Assembly (NCBI RefSeq): GCF_002575655.3
Contig: NC_053040.3
Location: 362,264,267-362,328,266 of the forward strand
Length of the DNA stretch: 64,000 bases
Direction of reading: 5' to 3'
DNA from: Aegilops tauschii subsp. strangulata
Taxonomy: Eukaryota > Streptophyta > Magnoliopsida > Poales > Poaceae
Both the position numbers and the translations under genes were made by a program. Shown here one piece after another: positions 11,685 through 22,639 of this stretch. Position 1 is the stretch's first letter. Each line of letters begins with the position of its first letter. The notes below the pieces were generated by a model. That model searched no databases. It saw only the letters and a list, made by a program, of their open reading frames with translations, and was not told the DNA's origin.

Positions 11685-13263
11685 TGATACGTCTCCAACG
11701 TATCTATAATTTTTGATTGGTCCATGTTATATTATATTCTGTTTTGGACATTATTGGGCTTTATTATACACTTTTATATTATTTTTGGGACTAACCTATT
11801 AACCGGAGGCCCAGCCCAGAATTGATGTTTTTTGCCTATTTCAGAGTTTCGCAGAAAAAGAATATCAAACGGAGTCCAAATGGAATGAAACCTTCGGGAA
11901 CGTGATTTTCGGAACGAACGTGATCCAGAGGACTTGGACCCTACGTCAAGACATCAACCAGGAAGCCACGAGGTAGGGGGCGCGCCTACCCCCCAGGCGT
12001 GCCCTCCACCCTCGTGGGCCCCACGTTGCTCCACCGACGTACTTCTTCCTCCTATATATACAGACATACCCCCAAACTACCAGATACGGAGCCAAAAACC
12101 TAATTCCACCGCCGCAACCTTCTGTACCCGTGAGATCCCATCTTGCGGCCTGTTCCGGAGCTCTGCCGGAGGGGGCATTGATCACGGAGGGCTTCTACAT
12201 CAACACCATAGCCTCTCCGATGATGTGTGAGTAGTTTACCTCAGACCTTCGGGTCCATAGTTATTAGCTAGATGGCTTCTTCTCTCTTTTTGGATCTCAA
12301 TACAATGTTCTCCCCCTCTCTCGTGGAGATCTATTCGATGTAATCTTCTTTTGCGGTGTGTTTGTTGAGACCGATGAATTGTGGGTTTATGATCAAGTTT
12401 ATCTATGAACAATATTTGAATCTTCTGAATTCTTTTATGTACGATTGGTTATCTTTGCAAGTCTCTTCGAATTATCAGTTTGGTTTGGCCTACTAGATTG
12501 ATCTTTCTTGCAATGGGAGAAGTGCTTAGCTTTGGGTTCAATCTTGTGGTGTCCTTTCCCAGTGACAGTAGGGGCAGCAAGGCATGTATTGTATTGTTGC
12601 CATCGAGGATAACAAGATGCGGTTTATATCATATTGCATGAATTTATCCCTCTACATCATGTCATCTTGCTTAAAGTGTTACTCTGTTCTTATGAACTTA
12701 ATACTCTAGATGCATGCTGGATAGCGGTCGATGTGTGGAGTAATAGTAGTAGCTGCAGGCAGGAGTCGGTCTACTTGTCTCGGATGTGATGCCTATATAC
12801 ATGATCATACCTAGATATTCTCATAACTATGCTCAATTCTGTCAATTGCTCAATAGTAATTTGTTCACCCACCGTAAGTACTTATGCTCTTGAGAGAAGC
12901 CACTAGTGAAACCTATGGCCCCCGGGTCTATTTTCCATCATATTAATCTTCCTTCAACAAGTTATTTCCGTTGCCTTTTATTTTACTTTCCTTACTTTGC
13001 ATCTTTATCATAAAAATACCAAAAATATTATCCTATCATATCTATCAGATCTCACTCTCGTAAGTGACCGTGTAGGGATTGACAACCCCTTATCGCGTTG
13101 GTTGCGAGGATTTATTTGTTTGTGTAGGTGCGAGGGACTCGTGCGTGGCCTCCTACTGGATTGATACCTTGGTTCTCAAAAACTGAGGGAAATACTTACG
13201 CTGCTTTACTGCATCACCCTTTCATCTTCAAGGGAAAACCAACGCAGTGCTCAAGAGGTAGCA
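11685..13263 (+). repeat. LTR A, second copy
   Basis: Starts TGATACGTCTCCAACG, ends GGTAGCA, 1579 bp, TATA box at 12053-12061. It differs from the first copy at roughly 45-50 positions by eye. It is preceded by a PPT (so acts as a 3' LTR) and followed by a PBS (so also acts as a 5' LTR). Confidence 0.85.
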
Positions 13264-13476
13264 AGAAGGATTTCTGGCACCGTTGCCGGGGAGTCTACGC
13301 AAAAGTCAACATAGCAAGTACCCATCACAAACCCTTATCTCCCGCATTACATTATTTGCCATTTGCCTCTCGTTTTCCTCTCCCCCACTTCACCCTTGCC
13401 GTTTTATTTTCCCTCTCTTTTCCGTTCGTCCTTTTCTTTGCTCGTGTTGCCATGTGCCTTCTATATGCTTGCACCT
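13264..13476 (+). other. Truncated start of a second internal region with mutated PBS
   Basis: Near-identical to 3322-3540. The PBS at 13275-13291 is TGGCACCGTTGCCGGGG, one base off the tRNA-Asp complement. Identity to element A stops at about 13476, where CACTA sequence starts. No leader or ORF remains. Confidence 0.75.
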
Positions 13477-13486
13477 AACACTTCCT

Positions 13487-15338
13487 ATGTTTGTTGTTGG
13501 ACTAGCACCTAGGCGCAAGAGGAAACAAACATCAGGGATAATGCTCGATAGGTTAACTAAATCTAGAGGAGGAAGAATGGAGATCCGTTTTGAGGCATGT
13601 TTAAAAAGGCCACGTGATGCTATAGAGTCAGCCAAGTTAGTATTAGAGGCAGCGGTTGCTGTTAGGCGTCATGTACGTATCCTCCCAACATGGATTCAGT
13701 ACAGGAATGACAAAGATGAAACCTAGTTCAACACCTTCCTCGACCATTTATCTGTAAGTATGGTTATGTATGGAAACTAGTAATATCGTCTTGCTCTGTC
13801 CAATACTTTCTAGGTTGCTGATAATGAGACTCCCATAATTTTCAACAGATGAGGTTCAAGTTGGATAGCCAAGATGATGCAACCAGACAAGCTTGCACCC
13901 ATGTTTTCAAGTCTGCTCTGCGACAGTATCGGTATAACTTGAGGAAAACTCACTTTGAAGGCAAGGCTAACCGTGAACTTGCCCAACATCTCCAATGGAA
14001 AATATATCTGATGAAGACTGGAGAGGCCTCGTTAAACACTGGTCCGATTCGAAGTATCAGGTACATTATATATATGTCATCAGATCACATATTGAAGTCC
14101 TATTTACGCATGTTCCACACAAATCTATATTATTGTAGGTGAACTGTTCAAAGAACAAGGCCAACCATACGAAAGTGAAATTCCAACAGACGACAGGATC
14201 TCGTAGCTATATTGCACACTGCGAGGCTCTTGTAATTAGCTGCTGTTCTACTCTTTTCGCTGTACCATATTATCAGATCTATATTGACTTGTTCCAAATG
14301 CAGAGGAAAGCCCGCAAGGACCAAAAAGTACCTGAACCAAATGTTGTGGAAATCTTCAAGGACTGTCACACCAGCAAGAAGAAGGGCATGACTACACCAG
14401 CCAAGCCGCTATTGTAAGTCCTTAATCCTCATGCCTTTTAACTACTACTTACTCTGACTTGTGCCTTGAACTGCATGGTTTGCAGCCAATGTCTATTACT
14501 CTTTTCAATTTTATACGCAATTGTCTTAGCGTATCATTGCACCTTACAAGGTTTAAAAGAGAGGAGTGATGTTCCTTTGATCTTGACCTGTAATCTAGTT
14601 CCGTGCTGGACTTGCCCACACAACATTACAATTGCCTATTTGTCTGTTCTCGGTTGTTTTGTGATATGAATGATGTCATACTATGCTTACCGTATTATAA
14701 TCTTCGTCTCTTTATCCTTAGACCTCAATACAATGTGAATAAATAGACAATACATTAGCGATGGTACATGGTCATATGTTTGGAACCTGGTTTTATTATG
14801 TACTTTGCAATAAAATACAACTATTATTTTACATGGGTTCACCAGAATAAGTTCTGTATATAGACCAAACCTATTTTGTTTGGTTTTGCTGCCTCCTTAA
14901 TATTTTCTGTTCTGGTACTACTAATGTAAAACCACAACTTTTCAGCGAGCTATGGAAAAAATGGTGGAACCGCCACCTTCTGAAGGTGGCGAGGCAACTA
15001 TAACCGCAATGTCAGCTCTTGCTGCAGTGGGTCAGTACCTGTCCACTAACAATGCCAAAAGCACGTTCCTGCATAATACTGGCTTGGTTGTTAAGGCAAT
15101 CTCATCCAAACTGCCTCATGATCAAGATATGCAAGCTCAAAACAATGTTGTATCTGCGCTCCAGACACAAGTCCATTCCCTAACAGAGACCCTTTGTGAA
15201 ACAAGGAGAGACATTGTTCGATGTTGTCAAGATATGCATGGTTTTGAAACCAGACTATCAGACATTTGCTATGTTGTTCAAGAGCCTAGGAGAACTGAAG
15301 GCGAAGGTTATGGTGCTCCATCGGACAATACAGCATGA
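13487..15338 (+). pseudogene. Transposase_24-like (Ptta/En/Spm) CACTA gene remnant, five exon blocks
   Basis: Blocks flanked by plausible GT..AG sites: about 13487-13753 (donor GTAAGT at 13754), 13850-14060, about 14140-14231, about 14304-14413, and 14946-15338 ending in a stop. The third block encodes SKNKANHTK followed by TTGSRSY, the core of plant Ptta/En/Spm transposase family proteins, a DNA-binding partner type of CACTA transposase. The second block has a W..LVKHW-type segment only in a shifted frame, and the first block has an in-frame TAG after codon DET (about 13722). The last block has a coiled-coil-like C-terminus. So it is a degenerate gene. Exon limits are by eye. Confidence 0.6.
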
Positions 15339-15587
15339 AAACGTAACAGTCAGGTCAAATGAACTGAGCTTCTGAACTTCTGTTGGTGCATTTATCTGCT
15401 AGACTGTTAACTTTTATGCGAACCTTCCTTTTGTTTTATATTTGTAATTTGTTTTGGTGTGATACAAAATTTGTTCTTAACATGTAGCCACCGGCTGAAG
15501 AAAACAGCAAGCCATTTTTATGTAGTGTAGGGTGTTCCCTATATTTGCACTGGTGGCGAACTTTGATGCCCACCGACTGTAGTTAAC

Positions 15588-15722
15588 ATGGGCCTCCTAC
15601 GGGCCGTAGAAACAATGGGCCTTCCAAGGGCCGTAGAAACAATGGGCCTTCTACGTGGCGTAGAAACAATGGGCCTTATACGGGCCGTAGACACAATGGG
15701 CCTTCTATGGGATGTATCATCA
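15588..15722 (+). repeat. Five 27-bp tandem repeats in the CACTA subterminal region
   Basis: Each unit starts ATGGGCCT, contains a GGGCC-type half site and ends in a GTAGAAACA-like segment. The period is 27 bp, so the frame stays open and reads a nine-residue repeat like MGLLRAVET. Related irregular GGGCC units continue to about 16640 on both strands. Such subterminal repeats are known binding sites for TNPA-type proteins; the peptide is probably fortuitous. Confidence 0.75.
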
Positions 15723-16060
15723 ATGGGCCTTCTACGGGCTTATGATCGGTTGGCCAAACATGGGCCAATAATAGACCACATTATGGCCGTAAATGGGCTA
15801 GAGTTGAAATCGTCCGTTCATGGGCCGACCATAACGGGCCTTCGTTAATCGACCGTATTTTGATGACGCTATGAAAACGGCCCAACGTATTAACGGGCCA
15901 CAAACGGGCCGACTGTAACCACGGGCTGAATTTGGCCCACAGGCAGAAAATGACAGTAACGGGCCGTAAGTAAACGAATGTTGAAATGAGCCCAAGAATA
16001 AATGGGCCCCGAGAAGGCCGAAAGATAACATGGGCTGGAAGCGGCCCAACGGAATAATGG

Positions 16061-16180
16061 GCCGTTAATGGGTATAAAGTGATACACTGTTCATTACGGG
16101 ACAGTTTCACCACGTGCCGTTAATGGGTATAGAGTGATACACTGTTCATTACGGGCCAGTTTTACCACGGGCCGTTAATG
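16061..16180 (+). repeat. 55-bp tandem duplication in the CACTA subterminal region
   Basis: Units start GCCGTTAATGGG at 16061, 16116 and 16171 (55-bp spacing); the first two are nearly identical along their whole length, the third only at its start. It looks like a recent slippage event within the binding-site array. Confidence 0.75.
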
Positions 16181-16639
16181 GGCCAAGAGTAATAAGGGCC
16201 TCATATGGGCCGAAAGACGTCATGGGCATACATGGGCCGGAATTTAAAACGGGCAGGAATTATATTGGACGGCCCAGATGACGCTACTGGGCCTAATTCG
16301 GATAGGCCGTAAACGGGCCCTGGGTTAGCGGGTTGCAAATGGGCTATATGCGAACATGCCGTTAACAAGCTTGCCGTGGGCCGGCCCACCACCTTTTGAC
16401 CAAGTCAAACGGGCCGGCCTTTTCACAGGAATGGGCCTCTGTTGGGCCGTGCCACGTGTCGACGTATCATAGGCGCTTTGGGTCCAATGAGTGGATGACA
16501 TCTGTCCCAACGGTGAGCCGACACGTGTTTCCTCCAGCCAATGATGATTTTACACGTGGAAAATCCCCATTGGTCGGGGCTGTTAACGGGTTATCGGATC
16601 CAAAACCGGAGCCGATAGCTTAACGGCGTTCCGTTACGG

Positions 16640-16877
16640 TGGATGCCACGTGTCGGTCACCCTTGACGAAAGCACTTCTGTGACGCGTGATTTATCGTCA
16701 TGGAAGTGGACATTTCTGTGATGATAATTTTGGTAATGTCATGGAACACTTCTACGACAGCACAGGTAAGACTATCTTGATTCTGTCATAAATTTGTCAT
16801 GGATGTACATGCATGACAGAAAACGTGACCTACTGTGACAAACACGTATCATCACGGAAGTGTATTTTTTTGTAGTG
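16640..16877 (-). other. CACTA right terminus
   Basis: Terminal segment without GGGCC sites, rich in short TGTCA/TGACA-type words, ending in the terminal inverted repeat CACTACAAAAAAA read from 16877 on the minus strand. The end is intact; the partner terminus is missing from the window. Confidence 0.75.
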
Positions 16878-16933
16878 CTTACCGGCAAGGCTAGTACAAA
16901 ATGGGGGTTGCCGGGGCTACCGGCAAACGCGCC

Positions 16934-18073
16934 TTAGGGGTAAAACTTGCGAAGATGTTCGATATTCCAGGAATTGCTGCCATCTTCGGTCTCCAGGCAG
17001 ACTGCGCCAGGCCTAGTGACTCGTATTACCCGATAAGGGCCTTCCCACTTCGGCGTCAACTTGTTTGAATTCTTGGTGGATTGGATCCACCGAAGAACAA
17101 GGTCGCCTTCCTCAAGGCTTCGGGCGTGAACCTTGCGGCTATGATAGCGGCACAAGGCTTGCTAGTAGCGAGCGGCCCGCACAGCAGCCCGAAGACGATC
17201 TTCCTCAAGGAGCGTCGCATCATCGTGGTGCAACTGCTCTTGCTCAAGCTCATCATAAGCGAGCACTCGAGGTGACCCGTATATGAATTCAGTGGGGAGA
17301 GCTGCTTCTGCCCCGTATACTAGGGCAAAGGGTGACTGGCCAGTGGCTCGATTTGGTGTCGTTCTGATTGACCAAAGAAGCGTTGGCAACTCATCAATCT
17401 AGCGCCTTCTGCACTTGTGCAGCTTGTCAAAAGTTCTGGTCTTGAGGCCTCGCAGCACTTCCGCATTCGCCCTCTCAGCTTGGCTGTTACTTCTGGGATG
17501 GGCAACAGAATCGAAACAGACCTTGCTGCCGAGGTCTTGAATGTACTGCATGAAGGCGTGGCTCGTGAACTGCGTGCCGTTGTTGGTGATGACTCTGTTC
17601 GGCACACCGAAACGACAAACTAATCCCTTGAAGAACTTGACGGCTGACTGTGCTGTTACCTTTCTCACTGGCTCCACTTCCGGCCACTTTGTGAACTTGT
17701 CGATCGCGATGTACAAGTACTCAAAGCCCCCAACAGAACGGGGAAAGGGGCCCAGTATGTCGAGCCCCCAGACCGAAAATGGCCAGGAAAGAGGGATTTT
17801 CTAAAGAACTTGGGCTAGTTGATGAAGCTTCTTTGAATGGAACTCGCACGCTTTACACTTGGTTACTAGTGCAGTTGCATCCTGGAGGACGGTGGGCCAG
17901 AAGAAACCTTGCAAGAACGCTTTGCCGGCAAGAGCCCTCGATCCTATGTGGGAGCCACACATGCCTCCGTGCATCTCTGCCAACAGCCTCAGTCCGTCCT
18001 CCCGAGGAATGCACTTCAATTTCACACCGTTCGGTCTTCTTCTATAGAGGGCATCATCCACAAACTGGTACAT
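16934..18073 (-). pseudogene. Integrase, second (distal) copy in element G
   Basis: Partial second copy of the integrase, about 1.5 kb downstream of the first. It starts at MYQFVDDALYRRRPNG and keeps the zinc-finger Cys pair (KCKAC). The second catalytic Asp of the DDE core is replaced: ITNNGTQFT, codon at 17582-17584. A TAG interrupts it after KCRRR, and a short deletion lies near the C-terminal NSWNIEHLRK. It ends with the usual Gypsy C-terminal segment (KWEGPYRVI). Non-functional. Confidence 0.8.
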
Positions 18074-18447
18074 GCTGGACCGATGGGCTTATCTGTTTGG
18101 TTGCCGGGGATCGCTGTGCCGCGCGGTCTTCTCAACTTCTTGCCGGAGCTGGGTTCTTGGCGGGATTGCGCGTCCTTGCCATGGGTGGAAAGAAGAGAGG
18201 GCAAGAGCACGGAACCTCGGTGGTTCACTAATATTTACTGGAATCAAAAAGCAGTACAGTACCCTGGACAAGCATGCATATACGTATACACATAAACATG
18301 GAAATCGACTTGAAACTATACATACTAATAGATTCCTTTTCCCTGACTGCGCACAGGGTCTGTGCCTGGCTCCGTACATAGGGTTACATGCCTTGCCGGC
18401 AAGGCTAGTACAAAATGGGGGTTATCGGGGCTCCCGGCAACCGCGCC

Positions 18448-19683
18448 TTAGGTGTAAAACTTGCGAAGATGTTCAATATTCCAGGAATTGCTCACCGGAA
18501 TGCCATCTTCGGTCTCCAGGCGGACTGCGCCAGGCCTAGTGACTCGTATTACCCGATAAGGGCCTTCCCACTTCGGCGTCAACTTGTTTGAATTCTTGGT
18601 GGGTTGGATCCGCCAAAGAACAAGGTCGCCTTCCTCAAGGCTTCGGGCGTGAACCTTGCGGCTATGATAGCGGCGCAAGGCTTGCTGGTAGCGAGCAGTC
18701 CACACAACAGCCCAAAGACGATCTTCCTCGAGGAGCATCACATCATCTTGGTGCAACTGCTTTTGCTCAAACTCATCATAAGCGAGCACTCGAGGTGACT
18801 CGTATATGACTTCAGTGGGGATAACTGCTTCTGCCCCGTATACCAGGGCAAAGGGTGTCTGGTCAGTGGCTCAATTTGGTGTCGTTCTGATTGACCAAAG
18901 AACCGTTAGCAACTCATCAATCCAGCGCCTTCCGCACTTGTGTAGCTTGTCAAAAGTTCTGGTCTTGAGGCCTCGCAGCACTTCCGCATTCGCCCTCTCA
19001 GCTTGGCCGTTACTTCTAGGATGGGCAACGGAAGTGAAACAGACCTTGCTGCCGAGGTCTTGAATGTATTGCATGAAGGCGCGGCTCGTGAACTGTGTGC
19101 CGTTGTCGGTGATGACTGTGTTCGGCACACGGAAACGGCAAACTAGTCCCTTGAAGAACTTGACAGCTGACTGTGCTATTACCTTTCTCACTGGCTCCAC
19201 TTCTGGCCACTTTGTGAACTTGTCGATCGTGACATACAAGTACTCAAAGCCCCCGACGACACGGGGAAAGGGGCCCAGTATGTCGAGCCCCCAGACCGAA
19301 AATGGCCAGGAAAGAGGGATTGTCTGAAGAGCTTGGGCTAGTTGATGAAGCTTCTTTGAATGGAACTGGAACGCTTCACACTTGGTTACTAGTGCTGTTG
19401 CATCCTGGAGGGCGGTGGGCCAGAAGAAACCTTGCCAGAATGCTTTGCCAGAAAGAGCCCTCGATCCTATGTGGGAGCCACACATGCCTCCGTGTATCTC
19501 TATCAATAGCCTCAGCCCGTCCTCCCGAGGAATGCACTTCAATTTCACACCGTTCGGTCTTCTTCTATAGAGGGCATCATCCACAAACTGGTACATGCTG
19601 GACCGACGGGCTACTTTCTCTGCTTCTTCCTGCTCCTCGGGAGCTCTCCTGTTTGGAGGAAATGGATTGTGGGCTGCACCCAT
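18448..19683 (-). pseudogene. Integrase, first (proximal) copy in element G
   Basis: The main frame runs 19683-18871 and continues after a stop in 18789-18448. The HHCC zinc finger has H64 and H71 and Cys102, but the last Cys is Phe105 (codon 19369-19371). The DDE triad is present: D134 (WGLDILG), D193 (ITDNGTQFT) and E229 (NGQAERANAE). The C-terminal domain KWEGPYRVIRV is kept. It would integrate cDNA into the genome, but the zinc-finger change and the stop after RTTPN make activity unlikely. Confidence 0.8.
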
Positions 19684-19874
19684 GCCAGAGCCTGGGGCTC
19701 GACGGCAAGGACTAAAGGTTCATTTTCGGCCGTAAGGGCAGCTGCTTCTATGGCCAGGGCTTGAGGCCCTGCCGAGGGTTGCTGCTCTCTGGTAAGCTTG
19801 GGACTCCCGGCAATGTCCTTGCCGGCGGCTCCTAGGAGCTCAGCGGGAAAGTACCTGCCGGGGCCCGCCTTCCT

Positions 19875-20630
19875 TCATTTGTTCTGCCCTGCTGATGATT
19901 CAACGGATGGTTGAGTTAACTGAAGCACAAAGGTACCTGGTTCCACAGGCAACTTGAGGGCAACGCGTTTTGACACGTCGTCAGCAATGTCGTTCTCCGC
20001 TCGGGGGACATGCTCTGCTTGCAATCCGTCAAAGCGCTCTTCCAACTTCCTCACTTCATCCACATAGGCCTCCATCAACGGGCTCTGGTAATCCTTGTTC
20101 ACTTTCTTGACGACGAGTTGCGAATCACCTCTGACGATGAGCTTCCTAATTCCAAGGTCTGCCGCGATCTTGAGACCGGCCAACAAACCCTCATACTCCG
20201 CCATATTGTTCGTTGATTTTCCCCGGGGAAAGTGCATCTGGATTATGTACTTGAGGCGCTCTCCGGTGGGCGCGACGAGTAATACACCGGCACCAGCACC
20301 TTTGAGTGAGAAAGCTCCATCAAAGTACATAATCCGCTCACTGCTTGTCTCCTTGCCGGGGAGGGTGGTCTCTTGAATCTCCTCATCGGGCGTTGCGGTC
20401 CATTCTGCTATGAACTCTGCCAGGGCTCGGCTCTTGATTGTTGAAGTACTTTCAAACTTGAGGCCGAAGCTCAACAGCTCCAACGCCCACTCCACAATCC
20501 TCCCAGTTGCATCTGGGTTGTGAAAGATTCGTTGCAACGGGAGGCGAGTGACGACGGTGATCTCATGTGCTTGGAAATAGTGGCGCAGCTTTCTCGAGGC
20601 CATGAGGAGGCAGAAAAGTAGCTTCCGCAT
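19875..20630 (-). pseudogene. Plant-type second RNase H domain of element G
   Basis: A 251-codon open frame with YFDGAF, NMAEYEGLLAGL, RGDSQLV and a later IAD..SKR, the D-E-D-D pattern of the archaeal-type RNase H found in Tat-lineage Gypsy elements. In a live element it lies between the retroviral-type RNase H and integrase in one polyprotein. The frame itself is open but cut off from its neighbours by stops. Confidence 0.75.
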
Positions 20631-20646
20631 ACCAGATTATCTTGAC

Positions 20647-21844
20647 CTAGCCCCCTGCAAGAGGGATCTGACAAAATAAACTAGGTGCTGCACCATCTTC
20701 TTCTTGTCTTACTTTGCTCATCTGCTCAGGCTCCGCCTTGCCAGGATTGGGTCTTGCCGGGGGTCCCGTCTTGCCGGCGTCAGACTCTGCCAAGGAGGGC
20801 CCCGGCCCGCCACCCGATGGCTCTGCTGCTACAGCTGCCTCTTCCTCAAGTTCCCTCTGCGCCACCAGAATGGCACTGACCACTTCATTCGTTGCTGCTA
20901 AGTATAGCAGCAACGGCTCTTGTGGTTTGGGCGCGACTAGTATTGGTGTGGAGGAGAGGTACCTCTTCAAATCTTGAAGTGCAGCCTCTGCCTCCGGAGT
21001 CCATTTTACTGGACCCGCCTTTTTCAAAACTCTTGAAAAGGGGGAGGGCGCGCTCAGCAGATTTGGAGATGAACCTATTCAGGGCGGCAACGCAGCCGAC
21101 GAGCCTACGGACGTCTTTGACCCGCTTTGGTGCTTCAATCTGCTCGATCGCCTTGATCTTCTTGGGATTTGCTTCAATTCCGCGCTGAGACACAAAGAAC
21201 CCAAGAAGTTTTCCGGATGGGACACCGAACACACACTTCTCCGGGTTAAGCTTGAGGTTGATCTTGCGCAGGTTTGCAAATGTTTCCTCTAGATCTTGCA
21301 CGAGCGTGGCCCTATCCTTGGTTTTGACCACTATATCATCCAGATAGGCTTCCATATTTGTATGCAGCTGGGGCTCAAAACCAATTTGGACCTCTAGGGC
21401 AAACGTCGAACTAGCGCTCTTCAACCCGAAAGGCATCCATACAAAACAGTACGTACCACATGGGGTCATGAACGCAGTCTTCTCTTCGTCTTCCTTCATC
21501 ATGAAGATCTGGTGGTACCCTGAATAGGCGTCAAGGAATGACAGCAGGTCACACCCGGCAGTGGAGTCTACAATCTGGTCGATGCGTGGCAGGGGGAAAG
21601 GATCCTTTGGACAAGCTTTATTGATATCTGTGTAGTCAATACACAGTCTCCACTTCCCATTTGCCTTATGCACCACCACCGGATTGGCCAACCACATGGG
21701 GTGGAGTACTCCTCTAACCAAGCCTGCCGCCTCCAACTTCCTGATCTCTTCTATGATGAACTCTTGTCGCTCCAAAGCTTGCTTCTTGACCTTCTGCTTG
21801 ACGGGCCGCGCATGAGGACAGACAACAAGATGGTGCTCAATCAC
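20647..21844 (-). pseudogene. Reverse transcriptase and first RNase H of element G
   Basis: Frame 21844-20885 carries RT motifs in order: WRLCIDYTDINKACPKD, LDAYSGYHQI, PFGLKSA, and the catalytic YLDDIVVKT. A frame change near 21000 leads into 21027-20647, which starts the RNase H-type segment (KWTPEAEAALQDLK) and runs into a Pro/Gly/Glu-rich linker. It copies element RNA into DNA; here it is broken by at least one frameshift. Confidence 0.8.
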
Positions 21845-21928
21845 CTCCCTGGGAACGCTGGGGATGTCAGATGCTTGCCATGAAAATACATCGACATTCG
21901 CCCACAGGAAGGCGACGAGCGCGCTTTC

Positions 21929-22610
21929 CTATTTGCTGTCGAGGGTGGAGCTTATGGTGAAAGCCCCGCCCGTGCTGTCCTCCTTGACGGACACCTTCTT
22001 GGTTTCCGGTGGTGCAGCCTTGGACTTCTTGCTCTTGCCGGCGAAGCTCTCTGGCATGTCCTCAACGGGAGCGCAGCACTCCGAAGAGGCACGCTTGCCG
22101 GAGTGGGTGCAAGAGGTCTGGCCGGAAGGGGTCTTGCCGGAAAGAGTCTTGCTGGCCTTTTTCCTCCCTGGAGCTTCAGCGGCAGGAGCAAGTGCCTTTG
22201 CGGCAGTTGCTGCAACTGCCTCTCGATAGAGTTGATCGGCGCAGACGAGCGCATCTTTCTTATCGGAGGGGACGGTGATGATGGTCAGCGGCCCCAGCAT
22301 CTTCAACGTATTGTAGGCATAGTGGGACGCCGCCATGAACTTGGCCAGCGCTGGGCGGCCAAGGATCCCATTGTATGGCAACGGGATCTCGGCGACATCA
22401 AAGACGATCTTCTCCGTCCTATAGTTCAGCTCGCCCCCAAATGTAACGGGCAGCGTGATTTTACCTTTAGGCTGGCTCCTTCCCGGTTTGACCCCTTGAA
22501 ACGTGCCCGTCTCTTCGAGGTCTCCATCAAGAATCTATAGCTTCTTGATCATAGCGGGCGAGATCAAATTCAGACCGGCCCCACCGTCAACTAACACTTT
22601 TGTCACTTTG
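21929..22610 (-). pseudogene. Retropepsin-like protease and linker of element G
   Basis: The protease active site reads DGGAGLN just before a TAG (plus-strand CTA at 22535-22537); the later conserved NGILGRP block is in the open frame 22381-21929. This is followed by a Lys/Ser/Pro-rich linker with repeated SGK words, and a second TAG ends it (21929-21931). The protease cleaves the polyprotein in related elements. Confidence 0.7.
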
Positions 22611-22639
22611 AGGTTGCGTATTGTTGGCGAGACCAACAA

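Larger units (their letters stand above)
1741..13476 (+). mobile_element. Element A: non-autonomous Athila-like retrotransposon, tandem LTR arrangement
   Basis: The order is LTR (1741-3321), PBS, internal region (3322-11684, interrupted by a solo LTR), PPT, LTR (11685-13263), then a second PBS and the first about 200 bp of a second internal region (to 13476), where CACTA sequence begins abruptly. The PBS matches the 3' end of tRNA-Asp, as in Athila-type Gypsy elements. No reverse transcriptase, RNase H or integrase is present, so mobility would have needed proteins from a relative. The two LTRs look about 97% identical by eye, suggesting recent activity. Triticeae relatives include the Sabrina/WHAM/Fatima group; I cannot fix the family name. 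Confidence 0.85.
13477..16877 (+). mobile_element. CACTA (En/Spm) transposon, left end missing
   Basis: The right end at 16877 is, on the minus strand, CACTACAAAAAAATACAC, a classical CACTA terminus. It is followed by CTT, which also aligns to element G sequence, so the transposon apparently inserted in G. Contents in order: remnants of a spliced gene (13487-15338), tandem 27-bp repeats, a GGGCC-rich subterminal region (15580-16640) and the terminal about 240 bp. No CACTA start is visible at the left; the junction with element A at 13476/13477 looks like a deletion breakpoint. The TNP2-type transposase gene is absent. Confidence 0.8.

Noticed and set aside
15588..16180. Possible CRISPR-like or satellite array
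   Set aside because: Repeats are contiguous 27- and 55-bp units next to a CACTA terminus; no spacers.
17779..18539. Plus-strand frames over the integrase duplication
   Set aside because: Shadows of the minus-strand integrase; the same frames recur in both copies.
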